Positions 54,001 to 64,000 of a DNA stretch of 64,000 bases are shown here, in pieces. A program made the position numbers and the translations under genes. This DNA is from Taxillus chinensis. Lineage: Eukaryota > Streptophyta > Magnoliopsida > Santalales > Loranthaceae. The notes beneath the pieces are model-generated. The model searched no databases, was not told the DNA's origin, and saw nothing but the letters and a program-made list of their open reading frames with translations. Position 1 is the stretch's first letter; each line of letters starts with the position of its first letter. The stretch lies in the NCBI GenBank assembly GCA_023512835.1, contig CM042088.1, positions 58,711,579 to 58,775,578 on the forward strand. The letters run 5' to 3'.

Positions 54001-55815
54001 ATTTTAATATTTTTATGTTATATATTCAAAAAAGTTTGAACACAAAAAACACAAAATAAAAACATGAAACAAAATCCAACATGTATAGAACATTACTGAA
54101 CAAGCCTCTAGCTTTGAAAGAATCCCTCCTGTGATCTAATTTCATTTAAGAATCTTTCGGCCTGTACATATTTATTTATTTATTAATACTCTCTTCTCTT
54201 TTCTAATAATGATCATGGTTCGAAAATACATACGAGGCGGTGCCTCTCGTACGGCGCCTCGGCGCCTCAGCAGCCGACCGTATGGAGGCGGCCGCTCGAG
54301 CCGGCGAACACTCGCCGGCCGTTTTGGGCGGGTGAGGTGGCCGCCTCACCGATGTACGCCCGCCTCACACACGGTACGGAGTGAGGCGGGCGACTTTATT
54401 TTTCAAGTAAGTTTAGTAATGTTTAATAATTAAATGAAAGAATTTTATTATATTTAAAATATTATATATATATATATTGATGTTATTTTTTATTATTTTG
54501 GTGTAGGAAAAGAAAAAAACATTTTGATTGAATCGGAAGATGAACCGGAAACGGATGACTTTTCTAGTGAAGAACCATTGTGGGATCCAAAATTTCGACC
54601 ATTAGATACGGATGACACACTATTCAATTAAGATTAGAGTGTCTATTTGAGACCTTCTGTTTTGTTTTATTGAATATTTGAAATTGATTACAAAGACTTA
54701 ATTTTGTTTTTGAGTGAGACTTGATTTATATTTTTAGTTTGATTTTATAAAGTATAAGACTATTATGATTGTAATATATTTCTATTAAAGTTGAGAAATT
54801 TAAGTTATTTTAGTATGATAATATTTTCAAGATAAAATTATTGTGTAAGGTTGAGGCGCCCGCCTCGACCGCATCGAGGTGCCCGTATATCCGTACAGCC
54901 TTCGGCCGTACCGTTCCCGCCTCACGTATTTTTGAACCTTGATAATGATTCAAAACCCAAGACTCGTTCATATGACGAGCTAAATATCTATATCTATCAC
55001 AAGATATAGATTTGTAATTTCAATCAATTGTTAAATGCTTAAAAGCTCAAGCACGAAAAACAAATCCAAACTCCATATCCGAGTGTTCTTAGCATCAGAA
55101 AGATGAACAGCTACACGATTTGCCAACAAAACACAATCAAAAGTGCATATGAATTCTGAAACAGAAGAAGCCAAAATAAAGTCTGATCAAGCTGCTAGAT
55201 TAGGCTTACATTCTGGCGAAAGTAGCTGTACGCGAGTGCCATCTTCGACTGCATATTGCCGCTCTCAGCCGCGAAGAAGTGGTACAAAAACGCCTTACCT
55301 CTATTCAATTTCCTCATCTGCCCTGTATGGTAAAGGAACCCTAGCGCTGACTGAGCGGCCGGATGCCCCACCGTCGCTGCCGCCTCAATATCCGATGCCC
55401 CCTCCACCATCGCCGCCGTATCGCCGGAGCTCGAGGCGGAGACCATCTTCCGTACGCCAGAGAAGTACAGGGCCTCGCCCGAGTTGGCATCGTGGAGGGT
55501 CTTCGGATCGAAGGCGGCCGTGTCGGACTCGGACTGCAGGATAGGGAGCCACGAGCCCGGGTCCAGCTTCGAGTCGGACTCGGAGTCGCCGAACTCGTCC
55601 CAATTGGACGATTCGACGCCGGCGTGGAACGAGGCGGCATCGCCGCCTTCTCCTTCAGATGGGGAGGAGGAAGAGGCGTCGTTGAAGTCGTCCCGGGAGA
55701 GGATGAGGACGAATTGACGTGAGAAGGCGAAGATGGGGAAGAGAAGGAGGAGGAGGAGGAATAGTGGCCGAATGGCGGCGGAACTGAGGCGGTGAGGTGA
55801 TCTCTGGTGACGCAT
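48084..55815 (-). CDS. HRD3A: HRD3A/SEL1L-like ERAD component, six exons
   Basis: Exons in order: 55815-55210, 52576-52085, 51432-51217, 50623-50300, 50179-49937, 48308-48084. All introns are GT-AG and all junctions are phase 0, giving 701 residues. HRD3/SEL1L is the ER-lumenal partner of the HRD1 ubiquitin ligase and receives misfolded proteins for degradation. The N-terminus has a signal peptide ([17 protein letters not shown]) and an acidic stretch. Many Sel1 repeats follow ([75 protein letters not shown]). Near residues 654-671 is a membrane segment ([16 protein letters not shown]) with a short basic tail. The upstream in-frame codon at 55929 is GTG, so ATG at 55815 is the start. It looks complete; from memory it matches Arabidopsis HRD3A closely. 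Confidence 0.93.
48328..48840. repeat. ~255-bp tandem duplication in HRD3A intron 5
   Basis: 48328-48582 and 48583-48840 align along their length, e.g. ATGAATATACTTG, CAACATGAACTG, CATAAGCATTCATTTAA and GGTATATATCAGCCGAGCC. They differ by scattered substitutions and small indels. It lies wholly within the intron and splice sites are unaffected. Confidence 0.85.
52577..54205. other. HRD3A intron 1, distal part
   Basis: Non-coding intron sequence, AT-rich, with a long poly-G/C run near 53117-53132 (a likely assembly or sequencing trouble spot) and a (CTT)n run at 53883-53900. No nested gene is recognised. Confidence 0.5.
54214..54941 (+). mobile_element. Non-autonomous hAT element, 8-bp TSD ATAATGAT
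   Basis: 728 bp in HRD3A intron 1. Termini CATGGTTCGAAAATAC and GTATTTTTGAACCTTG are imperfect inverted repeats. ATAATGAT flanks both sides (54206-54213 and 54942-54949), the 8-bp TSD of hAT elements. Subterminal regions are rich in GAGGCGG/CCGCCTC, as often seen where hAT transposases bind. It contains a short leftover coding exon (next entry) but no functional transposase. Confidence 0.88.
54507..54631 (+). pseudogene. Residual acidic C-terminal exon of a hAT-borne gene
   Basis: After a possible acceptor TTTGGTGTAG at 54497-54506 the plus strand reads about 41 codons, rich in Glu and Asp: [18 protein letters not shown], then [18 protein letters not shown] and a stop at 54629-54631. The position near the 3' end of the element fits the tail of a hAT transposase after the dimerisation domain. 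No catalytic part remains, so the assignment is inferred from context. Confidence 0.45.
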
Positions 55816-57885
55816 CTCCGGCGAGGTCCGGTGGTTGTTGCCGGATAAGTGATTGATCGATAGTCGTTGAAACGCGGGGTCAGGGTCAAGGTCAAGCCAG
55901 CGGCGGGGTGTACGGGGACGCGGTGGCACCCATCATATAATTAATATAATCCGTCGTGCGTTTCTATCTATGTTTGTTCCGTCGATCCACGTTAATTTGG
56001 CGAATAGAAAGTTGCCACATCATCATACTTTTGTTTTTTTAGTTCGGTAAACAAGCATCTGCCACCGAAAGGGCTGTTAAGTTTTTGCAGGGTTTGAAGG
56101 GTTTCAGAGAACCGCCGAAAGGGGTCGTCTTTCATTATTAATGATGTGTTATTAGTGGCTAATATTTTCTGGAAATCTAGTTTTTTTAATTACTCCACCG
56201 AGGTCATGTTGCAGCTTTTTTCCTCTTCAAACTCCACCAGTTTTGGTGTGCAGCTCTTCTAAGATACTTCATATGTTGCATTAAAAAATCTGTCTACTCT
56301 TATCTTCATGCCTAAGATTCAAAACTCGTAACTCATTACGTATAGGGAAGAAATATAGTTTGGAAGTGTCTAAATAAAGTCAGAATGTGAGGGTGAAGTT
56401 TCAATGGTTTATGAGGTTAGATATGAGAAGAGTCTTCTCCTACGTGACATATGAAATTTTACTTAAATTTATAAAGTTATAATTGTATTGTATGTATGGT
56501 GGTAGGTCTCTTTCTACTTTTATAAATTCTCTTATCACCGGTCAATCATGTGAACAAAGAATCTTCAAGTGAGTCTAGGACTAGTATTAAGGTTAGTGAG
56601 CTATATGATATTTTTTTCTTTATTTATTCGGTGCCACGGTAGTTTTTGTTGGCCTTTTTACCTCATGCTTTACTTTTTTGAACATATTCACGCTTGTACA
56701 TAGGAATATTTTTGGGCCTACCAATAAATTCTATACATTATTTCTTATTTCATGTCAAAGTGCCACCATTAATTCAAAAATAATGCATGAACATTGTATT
56801 TTATTTTAATTTAAAAAGTAATATTGGATATTCGTAAATAGTAAATGGTCATTTAGTACGATGGTATTATTTTTAAAAATAGAATTATTTTTAAAACAGT
56901 GAGCCAATAGATTTAAAAATATTTATGAGTGGTAAAAATTTATCTGGGCTCAGAGTTTTTAAAAATAATCTTGTTTTCAAAAATAATCTTGTTCAGCCAA
57001 ACATAACCTCAGCCAAACATAAACATCTTGAGAGTTTGCCTCAATTCATTCAAAAAAATTTATGGAGCATCCATGCTATCAAGTTCGGTGAAAAAGCATC
57101 ACTATGCTACTTTTGTTTGTTTTTTTCCTTTTCATGAAAGGGGTCAAATTAGGAGTAGTCTCAGTTATGTTAACAGTATCCTAGGATTATGTTCTTAGAT
57201 TTATTGTTTGTTTTTAATCTAACATAAAACAAAAGCAAACAAAAGACACGCATTAAGTTAACTAAATCTAAGAAAACATCAAGATAAGCAAAACCCAATG
57301 AATTTCAAAAGATTAAGCCAAACTCACACTTGCATAAAAACCATAACACATAATGAGAATATGATTGAGAGATAACAAATTCATTATAATAGTCATTCAT
57401 GTTGGATACAAACAACATCAGTCACACCTACACACAAAAGCAAAAGCAAAAACAAAAACAAAGCATACTTGGGAACTTGAAATTTTTTTAATTAGTACTA
57501 AAATGACTAAACATGCAAAGTTAAAAAATCATTATGTCATATTTCAAAAGCCAGAAATTAATGTTACCTTTAACAATGAAACATCCAACCACCCCCCTTT
57601 TCAAAATTTTTAACAATAAAAGAATCCACTATAAGAGCAAAGATCAATGAAAGAAAAAAACTAAAAGAAATCTATTAGGATTTGAATTGTTTTTGCTTTT
57701 AAATTGAATGCAAAAGTATTTTATTCATTATATAAAAATCTATACAAGAATAATAGAGGCTCGTGAACTATGAAGCCACTGTTACACATACAGAAGAGAC
57801 CCATGCCTCAACCTATTACAACAAAACCTATACTACAAAAACAACACAATATCACAAAAAACTAAAGCCCTATCATTCCTCCACA
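55816..57885. other. HRD3A upstream region and intergenic DNA
   Basis: The first few hundred bases are presumably the HRD3A promoter and 5' UTR. The rest is AT-rich with no gene recognised on either strand. A small A-rich repeat (AAAGCAAAAGCAAAAACAAAAAC) lies near 57438-57460. Confidence 0.4.
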
Positions 57886-58190
57886 GAAGGCTTCTTTATG
57901 TCAATTGAACTCATATAACTCCTTGCATTTTGCAAGTGTCTCATCTATTATGAGTGGGTCACAAACATCATAGAATAGAACATAAGCAGGGTCATCAGAT
58001 GGATTTAACTAGACAAGATTTCTGGTTGCTTTCTTCTCAATCTCAAAACCACCATGGGTTCTACACACTGTGAACCTACCTATCCCAAAAATAAATAATG
58101 CTCACATAATGTCCAACTGCAAGGATACCAAATAACCTGGCTGCTGAGGTGAAGTATATGATACCCTCATTGACTAAGCATTTATGGCAC
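57886..58190 (-). pseudogene. Degenerate fragment of the PPR gene (E-motif region)
   Basis: On the minus strand this aligns with the 3' part of the PPR gene at 7037-9895. Shared blocks: GTGTAGAACCCATGG, TCCATCTGATGA, TATGTTCTATTCT, TATGAGTTCAAT, ACATAAAGAAG, and further up ATACTTCAC and TTTGGTAT. It corresponds to parent positions of about 9115-9490, with an internal deletion of about 70 bp between the CATTATT block and GTGTAGAACCC. A stop replaces the Glu codon before the Pro-Ser-Asp-Asp block. The DYW domain is absent. It may derive from this locus or a paralogue. Confidence 0.8.
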
Positions 58191-58470
58191 AGTTCACTAT
58201 TTTTTGGATAGTTTCCCTGTTAAATATGGTTCATACTTGCAAATAGAAGTTCATTTGTTCTTTGAGAAGATTGAGGCATTTTTGGATTCCCAAACACATT
58301 CCAAAGCATTAAGGCCTCTATCTTGGGTCTAGCAGAAGCTGATGCTACAGTGCATCCATATGGACTCTAGGTCATGAATAGAACATTGGAGGTATGCCCA
58401 TAGAGCTATGCCAATTTCTCTATTGCGGGATATTTTCAGAGGGTGAGTTGATTACCAAGGTGGCCATAAG
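58191..58470. other. Spacer between the PPR fragment and an LTR
   Basis: No gene is recognised. It may continue the captured PPR fragment in a more decayed form, but I could not align it convincingly. Confidence 0.3.
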
Positions 58471-60462
58471 TGTCATGCCCTTAAATTCCAAGGAACTCAG
58501 AACTAGGAACGTGACTTTCCATTGCCCACACCCGAAGGGTCAAGAGGTTGGTGACAAGCACCAATAAAGATTACACCGCGGGTGTTATCTCAATCATGTC
58601 AATCTATGCAGTCATACATCAATGGTAATCTTGTACTTTCCCATACATAATCATGTATACAATATGTCAAATAGTCATACATAAATCGTATCACAAAACA
58701 GTACGCAAATACAATTGTCTATGGACACATGTCCAAGATATAACACAAAATCAATATATAATACATTATTGTATCATACATCAGAGTAATGGGCACGTCC
58801 TTCTGAAAGAAAGTCCTCCAGTAGTATCGAGTCACAATTGAAAAGGTAAACAACAAAGTAGAGGTGAGCTACAAGCTTAATAGGTGACCTCATAAATCAA
58901 CATCACCCTACTATGCAAAACAGATAAATCTATACTACATGCTTAGTGTAATCATGCATTGTGTAGTGTGCATAATCACTAGGACTCAGCCTGCAAACAA
59001 ACATCAGGACCCAGCCTATCTACAACAGGAGCCAGCTTGTCCTCAATCCCCATGAAGATCCTCAGCTAGGGCACTCAGCCCTAGCATCATGATCTCAATA
59101 GCTCAACCCAGGACTCAACCAATCTCGTAACAGCCTAACAGCTATCTCACCCAATAGGGTACAATAACAGCTCACCAAGAGCTCATCTCAGGCCTCAGCC
59201 TGCTACATCCAATAAGGGTCACACCCACTCAAGGGTACTTCAGTCCAGGGGGCCACAGCCACTTGTCAACACAAGATCAATTACTAATTATACTAGTTCA
59301 ACCACTGAACACCAGCAAAATAGCCACCCTCCAAGCCTCTAAAAATTATGAAGAGCTAGATCTAGAACCGTGTTCACATCATCTAATGTGTTATGCCAAG
59401 CGAACATTAATATCTAGTACCCTTAAAAAGGCATAAGGATGTATTTTATACCCCAAAATGTGAATTATAAAGCTTTTGGACAACTGAAACTGCATTAGAA
59501 CTACACTACCCAATTGCTCAAGGCCCATGCTCGACGTTCCTGCTCGACGCTTGATGTTACTACGCTCGGGCAATACACAAACCCTTTGTTCGAGGCACCT
59601 TGCTCAAGGCATCTTGCTTGACGCTCATAATCTTCTTGAAGCACCCCACTCAACACTCTGCTCGAGGTTGGCTCAACTCTTGAGCCTCAAGTAGTGTCGA
59701 GTAGCTCTCCAAACGCAATCCATCAACTGCGTTCATCCTGGTTTCGTCTAAAAATCTAATTATACCAGTTAAATCCTCCTTTTTAAGCATCAATTCATCC
59801 CTATCATGAGTTTCTACCATCCTCTAGCCGTATTAGGCTACGAAACAACCTAATTATTAAAAGCTTCATGCCCAAATTCCAGTTTTCCTTACTTTTCTAA
59901 GGTTCATACTAACCTCATGAAATCATGCTCAAATCATGCATATCCAAGGAGATAATCAAGGATAGAGTGCTAGGAACACCTTCATGGAATGATTCTTTGA
60001 GATCCACGAGCTCCAATCACCCCAAATCACAAAGGTTTCAAACTTCCAAGCTCTCTCTCTAGTTCTCAAATGCACCAATGCGATAGCATAATGTGAAAAC
60101 TCTCTTTCTTTTCCTTCTATTTATATTTACTGTCTTTTCCTTTAATTAATCAACCTCCAAAATAATAATTGACCTCCTAAGTCACAAACTCTAAATTGAG
60201 CTCAAATACGGTCAAAAGGCTCAAAATGACGAGCACATCATTATCCAGATGTTTTCCAACCTAACTAACCACTCAAATGTAAGGTCAACTAATAAACCCC
60301 CCAAAAGTCAACCAATAAGTCTTTCGGGGCCCCTATCTGGAATTAGGCCCAAGTATTATCAAAATGCTCACATCGACGAACACAAGATCGTTTAGATGTT
60401 TTCAATCGCCTAGAATGACTCTCTCTCTCTCTCTCAACACTACCCAAATATAGGTCTTTATA
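58471..60462 (-). repeat. LTR related to the solo LTR at 32409-34873
   Basis: It starts TGTCATGCCC and ends GGTCTTTATA. It shares the opening (CCGAAGGGTCAAG against CGATAGGTCAAG, ACACCGCGGGTG against ATACCGCGGGTG) and several later blocks with 32409-34873. It carries its own hairpin repeats (58975-59260) and a CTCGACGCTC-type array at 59525-59705. No internal retrotransposon sequence follows on either side. Flanking 5-mers (ATAAG and GTGAA) differ, so a TSD is not supported. Confidence 0.75.
59525..59705. repeat. CTCGA-motif array in the 58-60 kb LTR
   Basis: Repeated GCTCGACG, GCTCGAGG and GCTCAAGG words at 10-30 bp spacing. Positionally and partly in sequence it matches 63535-63690; both are followed by ACTGCGTTCATCCTGGTTTC. 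Confidence 0.7.
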
Positions 60463-61105
60463 GTGAAAACTCAACAACTCCCTCTCCTTAGTGTTCCATA
60501 TGAAAGAACAAACCTGCAACCCCGTGTCCACCGTGTTGAGACAGGCTCCGCTACTGGCGTTCTAGAACTTAATGCACTGGTTAGCAACACCACCTTTAAA
60601 GGCCAGAAGATTATGCCGGAACGGACACCAAGCAAAGGCCTCCACAGCTCTTGTGTGCTCATCCAGCTTGTGAAGACATTGCGTTCTGGAAGGGGATGCC
60701 ATGCTGCTATCCCAAATGAGCACCAGGTTGTTATTGCCTCTACTAGCCAACTAGGTCCCTGAGACTGACCATTTTAAACTACATACCTCTTTAGTGTGTC
60801 CTTAGTAAGCATGGACAATGTGAGACCGTGTTCTAATGTCATTGTTGATGACCCAAGCATCCATTCCACCATATATGAGAATCTGGTGGTCTTTCCAAAC
60901 AAAGAACCCACTCTTGAATGTAACTGGTGTCCTCCACTAAAAGTTCTCATCAGTCGATTAGACTCCGCATCACAAAGCTGAACATTTGAATTGTTAAGCC
61001 CAACTGCAAGGGAGCAACCATCAGGAGCCCAACTAACACTAGTTATGGGATCACCATGCTCCTCGGGGATGATAACTGAAATTCCCAAACACACACTGAG
61101 TGGGT
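60463..61105 (-). pseudogene. CDC20: CDC20 WD40 pseudogene fragment
   Basis: The minus strand encodes pieces of the middle of a plant CDC20 WD40 propeller: [82 protein letters not shown] then a stop where Trp is expected, [25 protein letters not shown]20 activates the anaphase-promoting complex. Several frameshifts and stops make it non-functional. About 215 codons run without an intron, so it may be a processed copy. It is cut at both ends by LTRs. Confidence 0.88.
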
Positions 61106-61354
61106 TGTGAGGACCCGTGTTTGGGCATATGAGGAGTTAGTTTTTTGTGCGTTTGGGCAAGGACTTTTCTGATCGACCCTGTTCAAGGTGAAAATTGGTT
61201 GATGTTGTGTCTGGTCGACGTGAGAAAAGGGTGGTTGATGTGTTCGATCCCGCAGTGTTTCTGATCGACGTCGACCCTGCAGCAGCGTATTTTTGATATA
61301 TGTCGATTTTTCTACAATTTTAGGGTTTTTGGGGTTTTTGTTTTTGGAAGCCAT

Positions 61355-61393
<39 letters not shown>

Positions 61394-61632
61394 TAATCAG
61401 TTCGATCGTCGCTATTGTGTTCTTCGAAATGGAAGGCGTCCAGCGAAGGGGAGGAGTTCTACAATTGCAAACACCAAAGTTCAGCCGAATTTGAGGTAGG
61501 TGGTTCTGTCCTCTTAAGTTTGTTTTATTGGGCATGAAAAAACATATTTTGGAATTTCAAACTCTATTTTAGTGTACCAGTTTGGGAGAGATTGTGTTAT
61601 GATATATGACCTTGTGGTATTGTGATAAACTG

Positions 61633-61683
<51 letters not shown>

Positions 61684-62507
61684 GTGTTGTGAAGCATAAA
61701 ATAGATATGTTGTGATGATATGTTGAGGTGCACTGTGTGTTGGGATACATGCGTGAGACTTGTTGTTTGTTAATGGATATGTTCCATGAGATGCTTGTGT
61801 GTTCTTTTGGTTATTTTGCTTGATGTGTGAAATTATGGTCCCATTGAGGGGAAGGTCTAAGAGTGGACCTGAGATATTGAGATCTCATTGAGGGGACAAT
61901 CCTGGATTGGACATGAGGTATTGAGGTTCCATTGAGGGAACAATCTTGGAATGGACATGAGTATCTAGGTTCCATTGAGGGAACCACCTGTGAATTCTTT
62001 GTGTGTGGTTTACTGTTACTTTAACTATACAACACTGCACATATTTGCATTGAGCATATTGTGGAGGAGATGTTGGGTTGGTCCCGGGAGGAGTAACCCC
62101 TACTGAGCTATGGTTTGCTCACCGACCTTTGATGTCTTTCTCTGCAGGACCTAGAAGGCATTCGGAGGATTACACTGTTGTGGGTGCATGAGTGCTTGAT
62201 TGGTTGCTTTAATTGAGATCATGTACAATGTTTGTTACTTGGAATATTCATGTGGGATTAGGTGTATTTATTTGAACACTGTGTTATAGGACTGGTGACC
62301 CTATTTAACATGTAACACTGTTTTATTATATGGAGTAGTTTTCTTGTATGGTTTGTGCATGTCAAGTGTGAGATTGTAGCAAGTTTGGGGCAGCACCCTA
62401 GAGGGAGCCCTATTAGGTGACCATTCACCAATCCCTTGTCCTCCTGGGTGCGAGGCATGGGGCATCACTAACCAGTTTCTTGGTATTGGGAAATCTGAGG
62501 CGTGACA
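61106..62507 (+). repeat. Solo LTR in plus orientation
   Basis: 1402 bp from TGTGAGGACCCGTG to GAGGCGTGACA. Flanks are TGGGT (61101-61105) and TGGGG (62508-62512), a near-match for a 5-bp TSD. Inside are a (GA)n run at 61351-61390, (TA)n(TG)n at 61632-61680, three imperfect ATTGAGG-centred repeats at 61850-61985, and TTTCTCTGCAGGACCTAG near 62140, paralleling the TTTTCCAGGGACTTA stretch of the Tekay-like LTR. It interrupts the CDC20 pseudogene on its 5' side. Confidence 0.78.
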
Positions 62508-62518
62508 TGGGGGGGTGA

Positions 62519-64000
62519 TGTCACACCTCGGATTTCCGACTCACAGAAACCGGTTAGTGAATCCCCATGCCCGCACCCAAAGGGACAAGGGGATTGGTAA
62601 TAACACCAAGAAAGGGACATTAGCACGGGTGCCATCCCTAAGCCATACCACACATATATCACACACATACAGAAAATCTTATTTCAAATCACAGAGCAAA
62701 CACACATACATACATGTTACTTCCCGCACGGGGTTACATCATATCATTACAATCCAATAAAATAAACACATACAAACAGAGTTTCCACCTTGGGTGAACC
62801 TCCTAGCTCCTATAGGCACCTGAAACAAACAAAGACAAACACAACATGAGGGGTAAGCAACCACAGCTCAATAGGAATCATGTCTCGCTGACCATCCCAA
62901 TTCATAAACTAGTGTAGGTATGTGCTCATGTAGCGCTACAGATACATTACCAACTCAGTCATGTACTCATGCATTAAAATATAAAGTAATCCTCTAAGGT
63001 AGCCCGAAACATTATTGCTTCTTAGGCACAGTCTTGCCCCCCAGGCATAATATTACCTCTTAGGTAATCCCAAACATTGCCTCTCAGGCACCGTATTACC
63101 TCTCAGGCAAAATACTACCTCTCAGGCATAGTACAACCTCTCAGGCACAGTAGCCTTTTAGGCTCTAAACAAATCGCCTCTCAGTTCCTTAACAGTAGCT
63201 TCTTAGGCTTATCAAGGTAGCCTCGCAGGCCCACGTGACCACTAGGGTTTCACGACACTCCCTCTGTAACAGAGGACAGTCTTCATAACTTTATGCTCAT
63301 GTCTTGACCAAAAGAGAGGATTTTCGTAGGAGGTGTTTTCTTGAAATAAAAAGTACCAGTAATGGTTCCTCATATCATAACTAAGATAATCTGATTTTTG
63401 GGGATTTTTCTGAGACGTCTAACCTTGGTGCGCAAATGGTAACCTCAAACCAAAAACTGGATTTTTCCGGGATTCAGTACTAATTCTCAAATTTTCACAT
63501 TTTCAAAGGAGTGGAAACTGGAACTTCACTACCCAACTGCTCGAGACACCCTGCTCGAGGCTCCTGCTCGACGTTACATTCTGCTCGACGCTCCTTGCTC
63601 GAAGCCCTCTGGTCGACACTCTGCTCGAAGCTAGCTTGACGCTCGAGCCTCGAGCAGTGTCGAGCAGTCCCCCAGTTGCAATTTGTCGACTGCGTTCATC
63701 CTGGTTTCGTCTCAAAATTAAGTTATACAAATCTCCATTTTTAAGCACCAATTCAACCCAAAAATGAGTTCCTAACTCATTTTAGCCATATTAGGCTACC
63801 AAAACAACCTTAGTTCGAAGGTTAACACACAAAATCGGGTTTCCCTAACTTAGGGTTCATACATCAAATTCCACGAATCTGGAGTTAATTCTCAAGTTTT
63901 AGCTACTCTATCAAACATAATCAACGACATATGAGTAAGAAAAATGGATCTTCCAATTCGCTTTCCCCCTTCTCTTTCTCTCCTCTTTCTCTCTCTAAAA
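62519..64000 (-). repeat. LTR in minus orientation, runs past the window edge
   Basis: It starts TGTCACACCTCGG and its first ~120 bp parallel the complement of the preceding LTR's end (CGGTTAGTGAATCCCC, GGGACAAGGGGATTGG). It holds the mini-hairpin array (63001-63233), a block at 63365-63423 shared with 33338-33395, and the CTCGA array (63535-63690). The promoter end lies beyond the window. Confidence 0.75.
63001..63233. repeat. Array of CCTCTCAGG/CCTCTTAGG mini-hairpins
   Basis: About ten units of 18-25 bp, such as TACCTCTCAGGCA and GCTTCTTAGGC. Each has CCT-loop-AGG symmetry, extended to GCCT-CTC-AGGC in some. It occupies the place in this LTR that the GCCT-CTTC-AGGC array occupies in the Tekay-like LTR. 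Confidence 0.75.

Noticed and set aside
58466..60467. TSD around the LTR at 58471-60462
   Set aside because: The flanking 5-mers ATAAG and GTGAA do not match, so the LTR boundaries or its history remain open.

Overview
This is a nuclear window from a flowering plant, most likely a woody eudicot with a repeat-rich genome; I cannot name the species. The host genes are plant genes with plant-type introns. Most of the rest is LTR retrotransposon sequence, full-length, solo, nested, truncated or inverted, plus MITEs and a hAT element. I see no CRISPR array, operon or rRNA/tRNA gene.

Layout. 1-4917: 3' part of an Athila-type Ty3/gypsy element (+) with its 3' LTR. 4918-6534: LTR pieces in alternating orientation. 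7037-9895: an intronless DYW-class pentatricopeptide repeat (PPR) gene (+). 10080-10379: a MITE. 12436-21394: a complete Tekay-like chromovirus (-) with paired LTRs and a 5-bp target site duplication (TSD). 21571-28983: a second Tekay-like element (-) with only its 5' LTR recognisable. 28984-36770: a mosaic of LTR debris: an array of short TCGA-centred motifs, a gypsy pol tail (+), a solo LTR (32409-34873, TSD AAAGG) inside another LTR fragment, and a Copia 3' end (-). 36966-45064: a four-exon SCI1-like gene (+) whose third intron holds a deleted gypsy element. 46740-47046: a second MITE of the same family. 48084-55815: a six-exon HRD3A/SEL1L-like ERAD gene (-) with a hAT element in intron 1. 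57886-58190 and 60463-61105: degenerate fragments of the PPR gene and of a CDC20 gene, both on the minus strand. 58471-60462, 61106-62507 and 62519-64000: three further LTRs, the last two in inverted orientation.

The three intact genes are functionally unrelated: organellar RNA editing (PPR-DYW), cell-cycle/nuclear (SCI1) and ER-associated degradation (HRD3A). SCI1 and HRD3A are convergent. I inferred the exons of SCI1 and HRD3A from GT-AG junctions that keep the protein in frame and match my memory of the families.

The most interesting unexplained signals are in the LTRs. Different families carry tandem short hairpins (GCCT-loop-AGGC type) and a second array of CGA-centred motifs downstream of the presumed LTR promoter, so probably in the transcribed leader. 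Perfect CACGTG palindromes also occur in two unrelated elements. Many single-base indels between the paired LTRs of the young Tekay element suggest that part of the frameshifting here is assembly error.
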